A DNA stretch of 64,000 nucleotides from Bacillus sp. AFS055030 (GCF_002574545.1 NZ_NUGT01000016.1:1-64000), one strand, 5' to 3'. Shown: positions 45,170 through 54,380, counted from the stretch's first letter. Notes: generated by a model from the sequence alone, not told the origin. Numbers and translations: made by a program.

Positions 45170-46285
45170 ATGAAAAAATTGCTTATCATTCTATTGGTAA
45201 TTTTTCAATTATTCATTTTAACAGGATGCTGGGGGGCACGTTCAATTATTGAACAAACATTAGTCACTAGTTTGGGCATTGATTTTAAAGATAATCAGTA
45301 TGTTGTCACGATTCAAGCACTTAACTTTTCAAATATTGCAAAGCAAGAAAGTGGGGCATTGCAAGTACCAGCCCCTCCTTTAATTGGTCAAGCAAAAGGT
45401 AAAAGCATACAGTCCGCAATTTCTAAAATAGAATCACATTCACCAATGCCTTTATATTATGGCCATGTAAATAGTGTCATTTTAAGTAAAGAGGTTATTG
45501 ATAAAAGATTGAAAGAAGTTAATTCCTTTATTAGTGGAAGACCACAATTAAGATATACAATTTGGATTTATGGTACCGATCAAGACATTAAAGATATCTT
45601 AATGAGTCAAAGCTTCTTTAATTTACCTTTTTTATATACGGTAGTAATGAAACCAGATGAAAAGAGTAGAGGGGGATTAGTCTTTTTAAAATTAAAATTT
45701 CATCAATATATTTCAAGATATACACAGCCAGTAGGAACGATATTGATTCCATCATTAGGGATTGAAGATAAGAAATTTAAAGAAAAAGAAATAGACAAGG
45801 TAGCCTATATTAATGGAGCCTTCGCAATATCGCAGAAAAAGTTTAAAGGTAAACTGGATTTAAAAGAATTAAAAGCACTAGATTTTATGCATCAAGAAAA
45901 TTACAGTTTGCCGCTGCCATTCGCCAAAGATAAATTGAATATAATCGTTAGAAGCTCAAATAGTTCAGTTAAAGTCATTAAAGGAGGTAAAAAGCCCAAG
46001 TATATTATTAAAGTAAAAACCAATGTAAACATTGTACAAAATGAGAACAGTTATAGTAGAAAGAAAATTGCTTCTAAAATCAGAAGTAAAATGAAAAATG
46101 AAATTTTAATGACAATAAAAAAAGGAGAAGTACTTCACGCCGATCTTCTCAACATTTCAGAAAAACCGTATCGATTTCATCGAAAAGAATGGGATATAAA
46201 AGCATTGAATGAAGTCGATGCTAAGTCAATTAAGGATATAAAAGTTGATGTTCATATTTTAGGTAATAAATCTTATAAAAGATGA
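45170..46285 (+). CDS. Spore germinant receptor C subunit, lipoprotein (GerAC family)
   Basis: A 371-residue GerAC-type lipoprotein. The signal peptide ends in the lipobox ILTGC (Cys about 19), followed by WGARSIIEQTLVTSLGID, the family start. GQAKGKSIQSAISKIESHSP and YYGHVNSVILSKE are typical of the N-terminal domain. The ATG 45170 is preferred: GAAGGAG lies about 11 bases upstream, while GTG 45158 is part of it. The subunit is lipid-anchored on the outer side of the inner spore membrane. Confidence 0.92.
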   Translation: MKKLLIILLVIFQLFILTGCWGARSIIEQTLVTSLGIDFKDNQYVVTIQALNFSNIAKQESGALQVPAPPLIGQAKGKSIQSAISKIESHSPMPLYYGHVNSVILSKEVIDKRLKEVNSFISGRPQLRYTIWIYGTDQDIKDILMSQSFFNLPFLYTVVMKPDEKSRGGLVFLKLKFHQYISRYTQPVGTILIPSLGIEDKKFKEKEIDKVAYINGAFAISQKKFKGKLDLKELKALDFMHQENYSLPLPFAKDKLNIIVRSSNSSVKVIKGGKKPKYIIKVKTNVNIVQNENSYSRKKIASKIRSKMKNEILMTIKKGEVLHADLLNISEKPYRFHRKEWDIKALNEVDAKSIKDIKVDVHILGNKSYKR

Positions 46286-46295
46286 AAGAACTTAT

Positions 46296-46332
46296 AAAGA
46301 AGGTTATTTTTATTAAAGATACCTTCTTTTTT
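46296..46332 (+). terminator. Terminator of the ger operon
   Basis: AAAGAAGGT / ACCTTCTTT with a 16-base loop followed by TTTTT. Confidence 0.8.
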
Positions 46333-46410
46333 CTGCTCATTTTTATTGAAAATGAATTATGATAGAAAAGAACAGAATAAAAGGAAGTTTTTGATTGTGG
46401 GGGGAAGAAG

Positions 46411-46977
46411 TTGATTTTTGTAATTGGTGGAGCGCGTAGTGGAAAGAGTTCTTACGCAGAAAAAAGAATAAAAGAATTACAAACAAATACAGATGAAGTA
46501 GTCTATATTGCAACTGCTATACCTTTTGACAAAGATATGAACGAAAGGGTTAAAAGACATCAAGAAGACCGTCCGATTAATTGGCATACTGTTGAACAAT
46601 ATAAACAATTTAATCAATTAAAAATGAATGAAGAATTTATAAAATCCAAATATATTATTTTAGATTGTATGACGGTTATGATAACTAACCTAATGTTTGA
46701 TCATTATACCGATATTGATTATGAGACCATTAAGAATGATCAAATAAATAAACTAGAATTAGAGATAGAAAATGAAGTGAACGAGTTGATAGACGTTTGT
46801 GATCAACATGGTAAAACATTCATAATTGTATCGAATGAGGTAGGTTATGGACTTGTTCCTTCTTATCGACTAGGAAGGATTTTTAGAGATATTGCTGGGC
46901 GTATCAATCAAAAAATTGCTTCAAGAGCAGAAGAAGTTGTTCTCGTTACAGCTGGTATACCATTAAAAATTAAGTAG
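46411..46977 (+). CDS. cobU: Adenosylcobinamide kinase / guanylyltransferase CobU
   Basis: A 188-residue bifunctional enzyme that phosphorylates adenosylcobinamide and transfers GMP to it. The P-loop is GGARSGKSSYAE (residues 5-16), followed by VVYIATAIPFDKDMNERVKRH with the guanylated-His region RHQEDRP, and SNEVGYGLVP with FRDIAGRIN. It starts at TTG 46411 behind GGGGGAAG. First of a five-gene set cobU-cobS-cobC-cblT-cblS. No cobalamin riboswitch fits in the 125 bp upstream. Confidence 0.95.
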   Translation: MIFVIGGARSGKSSYAEKRIKELQTNTDEVVYIATAIPFDKDMNERVKRHQEDRPINWHTVEQYKQFNQLKMNEEFIKSKYIILDCMTVMITNLMFDHYTDIDYETIKNDQINKLELEIENEVNELIDVCDQHGKTFIIVSNEVGYGLVPSYRLGRIFRDIAGRINQKIASRAEEVVLVTAGIPLKIK

Positions 46978-46987
46978 GAGTTCCGAT

Positions 46988-47728
46988 ATGAATCGATTTA
47001 AAATGATCCTCAGTTTTTTTTCAACCATCCCGGTTAAAAATTACAATTTTATTGAGGACGAACTAGGAAGAGGAATTAGATTGGTTCCGTTAGTAGGTGT
47101 GTTATTTGGTTTAATACTCGTTAGTTTTAATGCTGGAATTTCAATTGTTTTGGACAAAGAAGCAACTGCATTTCTTATTCTATTAGTCTATTTATTCTTA
47201 ACGGGTGGATTACATTTTGATGGAGTAGCTGATACGTCAGATGGAATTTTTAGTCATCGTTCAAAAGAAAGAATACTAGAAATTATGAAAGATAGTCGTA
47301 TTGGCGCATTTGGTGTTATTTCCTTAATTGTATTATTTTTAGGAGATTGGTTGTTTCTATCAAAGTCTACATCATTCGCTATTTTTTTATTTCCAATCAT
47401 TGGAAGATGTAATGCCTTATTCACATGTAGAGTAAGTACTTATGCTAGAAATGAAGGATTTGGAAGTCAATTTATCATTGAGGCCAAAAAATCTAATTCA
47501 TTATTTGTTCTAATTGTCTATGTGTTACTCATTTGTGTAAGCAGTATTTTAATGAATGAACTAGCAATTATTCTTGCGGTATGTATGACGTTTATTTTTA
47601 TTACTTTCATAACGAAAAGAATCAATCAAAAACTAGGTGGAATTACAGGGGATGTAATTGGATTTACGATTGAAGTTTCCCAATTATGCTTTTTAATTTT
47701 TGCTGTTATAGGTGAGAGATTAATATGA
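46988..47728 (+). CDS. cobS: Adenosylcobinamide-GDP ribazoletransferase CobS
   Basis: A 246-residue membrane enzyme that joins adenosylcobinamide-GDP to alpha-ribazole (phosphate), the last assembly step of cobalamin. The motifs FDGVADTSDGIFSHRSKERIL followed by EIMKDSRIGAFG and GGITGDVIG are specific. About six helices. AGGAGTT precedes the ATG; the gene lies 10 bp after cobU and overlaps cobC by four bases. Confidence 0.95.
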   Translation: MNRFKMILSFFSTIPVKNYNFIEDELGRGIRLVPLVGVLFGLILVSFNAGISIVLDKEATAFLILLVYLFLTGGLHFDGVADTSDGIFSHRSKERILEIMKDSRIGAFGVISLIVLFLGDWLFLSKSTSFAIFLFPIIGRCNALFTCRVSTYARNEGFGSQFIIEAKKSNSLFVLIVYVLLICVSSILMNELAIILAVCMTFIFITFITKRINQKLGGITGDVIGFTIEVSQLCFLIFAVIGERLI

Positions 47729-48324
47729 GAATATTTCTAGTTAGGCATACAGAAAGCATTGGAAATAGACAAAAGGTTTATGCAGGATTGACTGATTTTG
47801 ATTTAACAGAAAAAGGCTTAAGTCAAATAGATAGTGTGATAACCCAGTTAACGAAAATAATTGAGCTTACTTCACATTATACTTTATATTCCAGTCCACT
47901 TCGTAGATGCACTTTATTAAGTGATGCGATTGAAGAATTAATCGGAGAATCGAAAATAGTTGATCAAAGGTTGCAGGAGACAAATTTTGGGCTATTTGAA
48001 GGGAAATCCTATACTGATCTTTTAAATGAAGTGCCTGAAGTTTTAGAAAAGTGGAATGAAGATCTGATTCATTTTCAAATTCCGAATGGGGAAAGCTTAA
48101 AGCAGTGTGCAGAACGAGTTCATACATTTTGTCATGATATTAAATCAAAAAACAATGATGTAATAGTTGTATCACATGGAGGAATTATGAAGCTACTACT
48201 CTTAAATTTACTTCATTTAGATTTAAGTCATTTCTGGAAATTTTATACGAGTAATGGATGTATTATTGAAATTGAGTATAATGATGGATTTGGATTTTTG
48301 AAAAATATTATTCAACTAAATTAA
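47725..48324 (+). CDS. cobC: Alpha-ribazole-5-phosphate phosphatase CobC
   Basis: A 199-residue histidine-phosphatase superfamily protein. The phosphohistidine motif is RHTESIGN (residues 7-14), the second Arg is in SSPLRRCTLLSDAI, and the second His in VVSHGGIMKLLL. Placement after cobS indicates alpha-ribazole phosphate dephosphorylation and not a general phosphoglycerate mutase. It overlaps cobS (ATGA). Confidence 0.9.
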   Translation: MRIFLVRHTESIGNRQKVYAGLTDFDLTEKGLSQIDSVITQLTKIIELTSHYTLYSSPLRRCTLLSDAIEELIGESKIVDQRLQETNFGLFEGKSYTDLLNEVPEVLEKWNEDLIHFQIPNGESLKQCAERVHTFCHDIKSKNNDVIVVSHGGIMKLLLLNLLHLDLSHFWKFYTSNGCIIEIEYNDGFGFLKNIIQLN

Positions 48325-48339
48325 AAGGGATGGAGAAAT

Positions 48340-48837
48340 TTGAACACTAAAAGAATTGTTTTACTATCATTATTTATCGCATTAAGTGCAGTACTGTCTA
48401 ATATAAAAATAGTCTATTCAATTGCATTTGATTCATTGCCTGCTTTTTTAGCTGCTATGTTGATTTCACCAATTGCAGGCGGTATTGTAGGTGCACTAGG
48501 TCATTTGCTTACAGCACTTACTTCAGGTTTTCCGTTCACAGTACCAGTACATCTATTTATCGCAATACAAATGCTTGTGATTGTTTGGCTATTTGGCGTA
48601 TTATTTAAAAAAATGAATCAATACATAGCAATAGTAGTGGCAATTATTTTAAATGGTCCAGTGGCAACTTTATTAAGTGGTCTATTAATTGCTTATTTAA
48701 ATCACTCGTTTACAGTTAAGACTGTTAGTAGTTTTTTTATGTTAATGGTTATGCCTTTAACATTAGCATCGGTGGCAAATATTGTTTTAGCATTTATACT
48801 TCAAAAGGTGATGAAACGTGCAAATTTTAACATATAG
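48340..48837 (+). CDS. cblT: ECF-transporter S component, CblT-like (alpha-ribazole uptake)
   Basis: A 165-residue membrane protein with about five or six helices of the ECF S-component type (LFIALSAVLSNIKIVYSIAF, LPAFLAAMLISPIAGGIVGA, GHLLTAL). S components bind a vitamin and share the energising ECF module encoded elsewhere. Its place between cobC and a PurM-like kinase is the arrangement reported for CblT/CblS of Gram-positive bacteria, in which CblT takes up alpha-ribazole. The start is TTG 48340 behind GGGATGGAG. It overlaps the next gene by 20 bp. Confidence 0.82.
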   Translation: MNTKRIVLLSLFIALSAVLSNIKIVYSIAFDSLPAFLAAMLISPIAGGIVGALGHLLTALTSGFPFTVPVHLFIAIQMLVIVWLFGVLFKKMNQYIAIVVAIILNGPVATLLSGLLIAYLNHSFTVKTVSSFFMLMVMPLTLASVANIVLAFILQKVMKRANFNI

Positions 48838-49588
48838 AGATTTAACTTTAATGCATATAGATGGGAATCGTTATTTTACAATTGCTTGTGATAGCTGCGG
48901 TGGAATTGGAATGAGTGAGCTTGATTTCATTAAAGTGGATGAGGAAATTGTTGGCTATTTAACAGCGAAATTGTGTTTAGTTGAAACAATCGCATTTAAA
49001 GCGAAGCCTACTGTTTTAATTAATACATTATGTGTAGAAATGAACGGAAGAGGTAAGCGAATAATAAGCGGGATAGAAAAAGCGATTAAAGAATATAATG
49101 AAGCTAATTTTTATGAAGACAACTTAGAAATAACGATTACTGGAAGTACAGAAGAAAATATTCCAACAAAACAAACAGGTTTAGGTATTACTTTAATGGG
49201 AGAAATTTTTAATCCGTTTAATAAAAAAGAAGTCATTTCAGGGGATCTTGTAGTATTAGTTGGATATCCAAAAGTAGGAAATGAAGTATTAGAGGATTTA
49301 AATGAAAATAAAAACGAGATCATTAATTTTCATTCATTAAAGCACTTAATAAATAACGAAGATGTCTTAGATTTATTACCAATCGGTTCAAAAGGCGTTC
49401 AATTTGAATTGAATCAGTTGAAGGAAACAAATAATATCGATATAAAATTAGAAAATCAATCTAGTATCTCATTACATAAATCAGCAGGTCCCGCGACATG
49501 TGTTCTAGCAATCATTAAAAAGGATGCGATTGAGGGATTAAAAAAACAAATCTCACAGCCAATCACTTTATTAGGTGAGATTATATAA
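48818..49588 (+). CDS. cblS: Alpha-ribazole kinase CblS (PurM/ThiL-like)
   Basis: A 256-residue ATP-binding protein of the AIR-synthase-like (PurM/ThiL) superfamily: RYFTIACDSCGGIGMSELD near the N terminus, GSTEENIPTKQTGLGITLMG in the middle and HKSAGPATCVLAII near the end. Combined with cobU, cobS, cobC and the S component, this fits CblS, which phosphorylates imported alpha-ribazole for CobS. GTG 48818 is preceded by AAGGTGATG. It replaces the missing CobT route in organisms that salvage ribazole. Confidence 0.85.
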   Translation: MQILTYRDLTLMHIDGNRYFTIACDSCGGIGMSELDFIKVDEEIVGYLTAKLCLVETIAFKAKPTVLINTLCVEMNGRGKRIISGIEKAIKEYNEANFYEDNLEITITGSTEENIPTKQTGLGITLMGEIFNPFNKKEVISGDLVVLVGYPKVGNEVLEDLNENKNEIINFHSLKHLINNEDVLDLLPIGSKGVQFELNQLKETNNIDIKLENQSSISLHKSAGPATCVLAIIKKDAIEGLKKQISQPITLLGEII

Positions 49589-49619
49589 TAGTTTGAAATA
49601 GAATGATTGGAGATTTAAA

Positions 49620-50708
49620 ATGGCAGATGCTCTGAAGAATGTATATAACCGAGAGTTAATTTCAAAAATCGCAAACGAAATCTATACCGTTTATCCAGAT
49701 TTTGATCATGAAACTTTTATGGGTAAGGTTTTAAATGAAAGTTGGGAAGAAAAAACATTAAAGGAAAGAATGAGGCATATTACGATTTGTTTGGGGGATT
49801 CACTCCCAAACAAATTTGAAAAATCAATAGAGATTTTAACTCGTATAGTAGAGAAATTTCCAAAAGGCCAATTAAGTAGTATTTTTTTTCCTGATTTTGT
49901 TGAAGTGTATGGTTTAGATCATTGGGAAAAATCAATAGAAGCCTTAGAAATATTCACACAGCACTCAACATCGGAATTTGCTGTTAGACCGTTCATTATT
50001 CAAGACCAAGAACGAATGATGACGCAAATGTTAAAATGGTCTACTCATCCAAATGAACATGTGAGAAGACTCGCAAGTGAAGGATGTCGTCCAAAATTAC
50101 CATGGGGGATGGTTCTAAAAAGTCTAAAAAAGGACCCAACTCCAATCCTACCTATTCTAGAAAACTTAAAGGAAGACGAGTCATTATATGTTCGCAAAAG
50201 TGTAGCGAATAATTTAAATGATATTTCTAAAGATCACCCAAATCTAGTCGTAAAGATTGCAAAAGAATGGTATGGTAAAAATCCCCATACTAATTGGATC
50301 ATAAAGCACGCATGTAGAACCCTATTAAAAAAAGGTAATAAAGAAGCTTTAACCATTTTTGGATTCCAAATGACAAATGCAATCCATATCGACCAATTTC
50401 AATTACAATCAGACAAAATAGAAATTGGTGGAGACTTAAACTTTTCATTTACAATTCATAGTAACGAACCGACCACCACAAAACTTAGAATCGAATTTGC
50501 AATTGATTATGTAAAGTCAAAAGGTAACCGTACAAGAAAGATCTTTAAAATATCCGAAAACACAATTGAAAATAACAAAATATTATCATACAACAAAACA
50601 CACTCATTCAAAGACTTATCAACAAGAAAACACTACCCAGGCCAACATAGCATCACACTACTAATCAATGGGGTGGAAAGTGGTACTTATGATTTTACGG
50701 TAAAATAA
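49620..50708 (+). CDS. alkC: AlkC-like DNA alkylation repair glycosylase with C-terminal Ig-like domain
   Basis: A 362-residue protein of the AlkC/AlkD HEAT-repeat glycosylase group. The signature HVRRLASEGCRPKLPWG and YVRKSVANNLNDISKDHPN lie at about 150-210, where the DNA-contact helices are. Residues about 255-362 form a beta-rich tail (IEIGGDLNFSFTIHSNEPT) consistent with the Ig-like domain found in the larger AlkC form. It excises N3- and N7-alkylated bases. It has its own ribosome site (GGAGATT) 31 bp after cblS; a link to cobalamin synthesis is not implied. Confidence 0.82.
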   Translation: MADALKNVYNRELISKIANEIYTVYPDFDHETFMGKVLNESWEEKTLKERMRHITICLGDSLPNKFEKSIEILTRIVEKFPKGQLSSIFFPDFVEVYGLDHWEKSIEALEIFTQHSTSEFAVRPFIIQDQERMMTQMLKWSTHPNEHVRRLASEGCRPKLPWGMVLKSLKKDPTPILPILENLKEDESLYVRKSVANNLNDISKDHPNLVVKIAKEWYGKNPHTNWIIKHACRTLLKKGNKEALTIFGFQMTNAIHIDQFQLQSDKIEIGGDLNFSFTIHSNEPTTTKLRIEFAIDYVKSKGNRTRKIFKISENTIENNKILSYNKTHSFKDLSTRKHYPGQHSITLLINGVESGTYDFTVK

Positions 50709-50747
50709 AAAAGAGATTCCAACATTATTTTTTGGAATCTCTTTTTT
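50707..50747 (+). terminator. Bidirectional terminator
   Basis: AAAAAAGAGATTCCAA / TTGGAATCTCTTTTTT, a perfect 16-bp stem, between converging genes. Confidence 0.93.
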
Positions 50748-50771
50748 CGTTTAGTCAATCTATTCTTCCAT

Positions 50772-51644
50772 TTAACCTTGTCTTTTGTGCATCATGACAT
50801 CTTCAGTTAATGGAGTAAAGCCAAGTTTTTCTTGTAAAACACTTTTAGGAATTTGTGACTTAGTGATTGTAACTGCTGTAACTTTTCGATTGATGTTTTC
50901 ATTATGGATGATCGACATGATATCATAAAAATAAGGTATAGCCGCTTCAGTATAAGCAACAGCTAATATTTCCGAATACCTAGTATCCGGCCGTATTGTC
51001 ATAGCCAAATAGGCAATGACTTGATTTTCTAGCTTACATTCAACGGCATAGTCAAATTCAATTGAGCTATAATACTCATTCATCATGGCAACTTGTTCGT
51101 TAGTAAGAATTTGTTGCTTCATTTTTAAATCTTTCCAAACATTAAATTGAAATTGATCTTTTATCTCATACGAAAATCCAGGAATACTTTGGAGTGTTTT
51201 TATAAGAAGTGGATAATGCGCACCAACGATTTGAGAACGACTAGTAATGTTAAAGCCTTTTGATAAGAAATACTCTATTTGTTTTGACCACTGTCCTCTA
51301 AATCGTTGTGCAAATAGTTTTCCACCGTATTCCTCACTAACAGCAAATTGATAAACTCTTTCAAACAATTCATCTCTTACAGTATCCTCATATTCAGGTA
51401 ACACCCATGGATAACCTAATGAAACAAATTCCCCTTTACCTGAAAAACTCATATAACCAACAAGTTGATCTCCGTCAAAAGCAAAGCATCTAGATTTTTC
51501 ATTAAATTCAGATTGTTTTTCAAATAATGTTGGAGTTAACGTTGGTTTCCAAGCATATGGTAGAGACTTTGTTATCTTGTTCCAAAAATCATATTGCAAA
51601 TTAAGATCTGTTGGACTCTCATAAAAACGATACTCTATAGTCAT
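50772..51644 (-). CDS. GNAT-like acetyltransferase
   Basis: A 290-residue protein that appears to hold two GNAT-fold halves. The first contains DGDQLVGYMSFSGKGEFVSL followed by GYPWVLPEYEDTVRDELFER (acetyl-CoA site region), and the second contains CKLENQVIAYLAMTIRPDTR with the beta strand EILAVAYTEA. The substrate cannot be predicted. A weak GATATGA-rich leader precedes the start and GGAAAGGATATT is the ribosome site. It is monocistronic, with terminators at 50707 shared. Confidence 0.7.
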   Translation of the reverse strand: MTIEYRFYESPTDLNLQYDFWNKITKSLPYAWKPTLTPTLFEKQSEFNEKSRCFAFDGDQLVGYMSFSGKGEFVSLGYPWVLPEYEDTVRDELFERVYQFAVSEEYGGKLFAQRFRGQWSKQIEYFLSKGFNITSRSQIVGAHYPLLIKTLQSIPGFSYEIKDQFQFNVWKDLKMKQQILTNEQVAMMNEYYSSIEFDYAVECKLENQVIAYLAMTIRPDTRYSEILAVAYTEAAIPYFYDIMSIIHNENINRKVTAVTITKSQIPKSVLQEKLGFTPLTEDVMMHKRQG

Positions 51645-51988
51645 ATCAATATCCTTTCCTAAATCGTACTAATTTTAATAGTATCAAATTAATTTGGATT
51701 TGAATCTTTTTGAGTAGCTAATTAAAAAACAACCGTAACGGCGATTAGGGTCAATTAAATAATGATCACACTAATTAAGGTATGATTTTATAGTCGTTCT
51801 GTTGCCTATAAAAAAGCATTGAGTAAATTCAACTTGATCTACATCCTTATCAAGGGCAATTTTCCAAAATAAAAGAAAGCAATCAACAGATGATGTAAAT
51901 CTACAAAAATTCGTAAAAACGTCAAAAAATTTTAAACATCCCTTGTTGCTTTTGTGTTTATATTATTATGAAATCATTTTAGATCAGT
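51645..51988. other. Intergenic region without recognised gene
   Basis: About 340 bp between the acetyltransferase start and MFS stop. No ORF with a ribosome site, no strong hairpin. The acetyltransferase promoter should lie at its left end. Confidence 0.6.
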
Positions 51989-53236
51989 CTAGAGAGTAAT
52001 CTTATTTTGTTTATAATCTAATTGTTTAGATGACATTTTATAGGCCATAATCCCAAATAATATTCCAGCCAATCCTCTGAATATCGTTGAAATAATCATT
52101 GCGATATTCATACTGAATGATTCAAGTAAAAAAACACCAAGTTGTGGAGCGATGAAGGAAACGATTGAAAGTAAGAAATTATAATTAGCGATATAAGAAG
52201 TGCGATGTTCTTCTTCAGTCGCTTCTAGTAAACTATTAAATAATATTAAAACTGTACCAGATACAAAGAATCCTGATGTAAAGTTTACGATAAATAAGTA
52301 TACATAATTTGTTGATAAAATATTTAAAATAGGTGCAGAGGCCATACCGATTGAAATCCAAATTAATAATTGAGTATTACTATAACGATTCGCCATTCTT
52401 GCCCACCAACGAAAGCTAACAATTTGTGAAAGTTGGTTGCTTACAGTAAATAAACTAATCCAAAAAGCCGTTGCATGAGCAAATCTTATTTGATAGATCG
52501 AAAATAAAGACCATGCCATCTGCCATGCGAAATTAAAAAATAGTGCACAAACTAAAAATGTAATATAAGGTTTATATTGAAAAAGGTGTTTCGAAAAAGG
52601 AGAATAATGATTAGAGATTTCAATTTTTTGCTTCTCTTCTTTATGTTTCAATAGATAAAAGAACTCGATCATCCCAAAAATAAATGCGAATAAAAAAAGT
52701 AATTGATATGGAAGCGCACTTTTTGGATTAATGGATTTCATACATATTCCTGCTAAAAGCGTTACAATCATTCCTGTAAAGGTTAGTATTCTATTACGAT
52801 TGCCAAAAAATGCATTTCGGCGATCAGCAGGAATTAAATCACCAATAAATGCTTGCCAACTTAAATTTGAAAATGTACCGGGAAAATTCATTAATGCAAT
52901 TAAAATAACAAAAAACCATGCGATATGCTCAGATTTAATAAATGGAAGAAAAACCATTATCAATAGGAAAAAACGAGTAAAGAAAATGGAGTAAGCTGTG
53001 AATTTTCTTTTTTCTTCTAATTTATTAACCATAAAAGCAGCTGGAAGCATTGCGGCCATTCCGACAATTGAAGGTAAGGAAGAAATTAAACCAACCTGAT
53101 AATTGTTAGCCCCTAAAATGGCAATAGCAAACAAAATAAAATAGTTATTCGACAAACTGATCGCGATTGTAGATGCAGCTCCATTTTTAATGCTCTGGGA
53201 TTCATTATGTAGCACATCTTGTTTACTGTAAATCAA
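51989..53236 (-). CDS. MFS transporter
   Basis: A 415-residue membrane protein with about twelve helices and a central loop around residue 190 (KHKEEKQKIEISNHYS), typical of the major facilitator superfamily. The N-terminal helix region NNYFILFAIAILGANNYQVG then LISSLPSIVGMAAMLPAA and the loop LIPADRRNAFFGNRNRIL are features of the group. Substrate is unknown. It starts at TTG 53236 behind GGAAGAAGGAAAG. No regulator gene is adjacent. Confidence 0.82.
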   Translation of the reverse strand: MIYSKQDVLHNESQSIKNGAASTIAISLSNNYFILFAIAILGANNYQVGLISSLPSIVGMAAMLPAAFMVNKLEEKRKFTAYSIFFTRFFLLIMVFLPFIKSEHIAWFFVILIALMNFPGTFSNLSWQAFIGDLIPADRRNAFFGNRNRILTFTGMIVTLLAGICMKSINPKSALPYQLLFLFAFIFGMIEFFYLLKHKEEKQKIEISNHYSPFSKHLFQYKPYITFLVCALFFNFAWQMAWSLFSIYQIRFAHATAFWISLFTVSNQLSQIVSFRWWARMANRYSNTQLLIWISIGMASAPILNILSTNYVYLFIVNFTSGFFVSGTVLILFNSLLEATEEEHRTSYIANYNFLLSIVSFIAPQLGVFLLESFSMNIAMIISTIFRGLAGILFGIMAYKMSSKQLDYKQNKITL

Positions 53237-53732
53237 CTGACTTTCCTTCTTCCTTTTTTAATTTCATAATTTCGATATGAAATTAAATTTTAAATTTTAA
53301 AATAATTCAGTAGAACAATAGCATATTTATGCACTAAATTCTATGTTTTAGAACCAATTTTTAATGTTAAATAATGGCATTATTAAGAGAAGGAATTACC
53401 AAAAATTAGTTATTCATTTCTGAGTTTAAAAATTGCATTTTATATTATTTTTGACTAAACTAGAATAATCTGTCTGATGTACTAAGATTCATATTTAAAA
53501 CATATTAAATATTGGAAAGAACAATTTTTAATTGTTAAGCCATACTAAGATTAGAATTGACGTAAAATAATTCCAATTATTTCATCGTCAATTTTTTATT
53601 TCACTTTAAGATGATGGTTACGTGGGCAGTAGCCATTTCCACTACGTCCCTGACTTCGCCAAAAAATGGCTGGTCAAATGAAGTTTTCTTTATTTTACAT
53701 AATTAAGAATATACGGCAAGGAGAAGAGACAT
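53237..53732. other. Intergenic region with a GC-richer hairpin
   Basis: About 500 bp of AT-rich sequence. At 53618-53680 lies a GC-richer patch with AGCCATTT (53631-53638) and AAATGGCT (53664-53671) able to pair. A 30-codon frame (MVTWAVAIS at its start) runs through it without a ribosome site. No promoter-like terminator was recognised; function unknown. Confidence 0.5.
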
Positions 53733-54107
53733 ATGTTTTCACCAGTTTACAAAGTAAATGATGATGGAGAAATTTACTTAAGTACAAAAGGCTTTTCAGT
53801 AACCTACGACCAATTTAAAGAGGATGAACAAGGAAACGCATATGTAATTGTAAAAAGCGATGAAGAACCACTAATTAGAGTGAAACTACTTCTACATAAT
53901 ATTGGAAATGCAAAAACACCAGAATTAGAAGTAAAAAACAAATCAGGATTAGGTCAAGTGGAAATAAGATTAATTCGAGTAAAAATTAAAAAATTCAAAA
54001 ATGGATGGGGAGCAAAAATCCCTCTATCGAATGGTGAGGTGACGATTAAAGGAGATATTCCAAAACACGTCAAGATCCAAGTAGTTCGAAAAATTAAACT
54101 AGCGTAG
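53733..54107 (+). CDS. Beta-rich protein of unknown function
   Basis: A 124-residue cytosolic protein without signal or membrane segment. It is lysine-rich with alternating hydrophobic strands (YVIVKSDEEPLIRVKLLLHN, VEIRLIRVKIKKF, GEVTIKGDIPKHVKIQVVR). I do not recognise the family. The ribosome site AAGGAGAAG is good and the ORF is closed by a terminator. Nothing around it suggests a role. Confidence 0.7.
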   Translation: MFSPVYKVNDDGEIYLSTKGFSVTYDQFKEDEQGNAYVIVKSDEEPLIRVKLLLHNIGNAKTPELEVKNKSGLGQVEIRLIRVKIKKFKNGWGAKIPLSNGEVTIKGDIPKHVKIQVVRKIKLA

Positions 54108-54199
54108 TATTTAAATACGGTAATACAATTATTATTCTAATTTCTTAATGGAAAGATTATTAATTCTTATAGTTTTGCACTTATTTATTTCATATTTTT

Positions 54200-54230
54200 A
54201 AAGATGTCTCGGTAGCAGACATCTTTTTTA
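54200..54230 (+). terminator. Terminator 1 after the 124-residue gene
   Basis: AAAGATGTCT / AGACATCTTT with a 7-base loop and TTTTTT. Confidence 0.92.
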
Positions 54231-54280
54231 ATCAAAGAAAAGCCTCAAGGATATTTAATATCTTGGGGCTTTTCTTTGAT
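54231..54280. repeat. Long near-perfect hairpin directly behind terminator 1
   Basis: The two arms ATCAAAGAAAAGCC-t-CAAGG... and ...CTTG-g-GGCTTTTCTTTGAT pair over about 24 bp with one G-U pair and one bulge. It follows the preceding terminator with no gap. It may be a minus-strand terminator or a mobile hairpin. Confidence 0.75.
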
Positions 54281-54380
54281 TAAAAGGGATTTCTAAAAAT
54301 ATTAGGAAACAAATTTTAAGAAAAAATTAAGGATTCTATTACATAATTAAATTAATTCAATATAAAGGAGTGCGAATCAC

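Noticed and set aside
46286-46410. Cobalamin riboswitch before cobU
   Set aside because: The gap is only 125 bp, is partly taken by the ger terminator, and contains no B12-box-like sequence.
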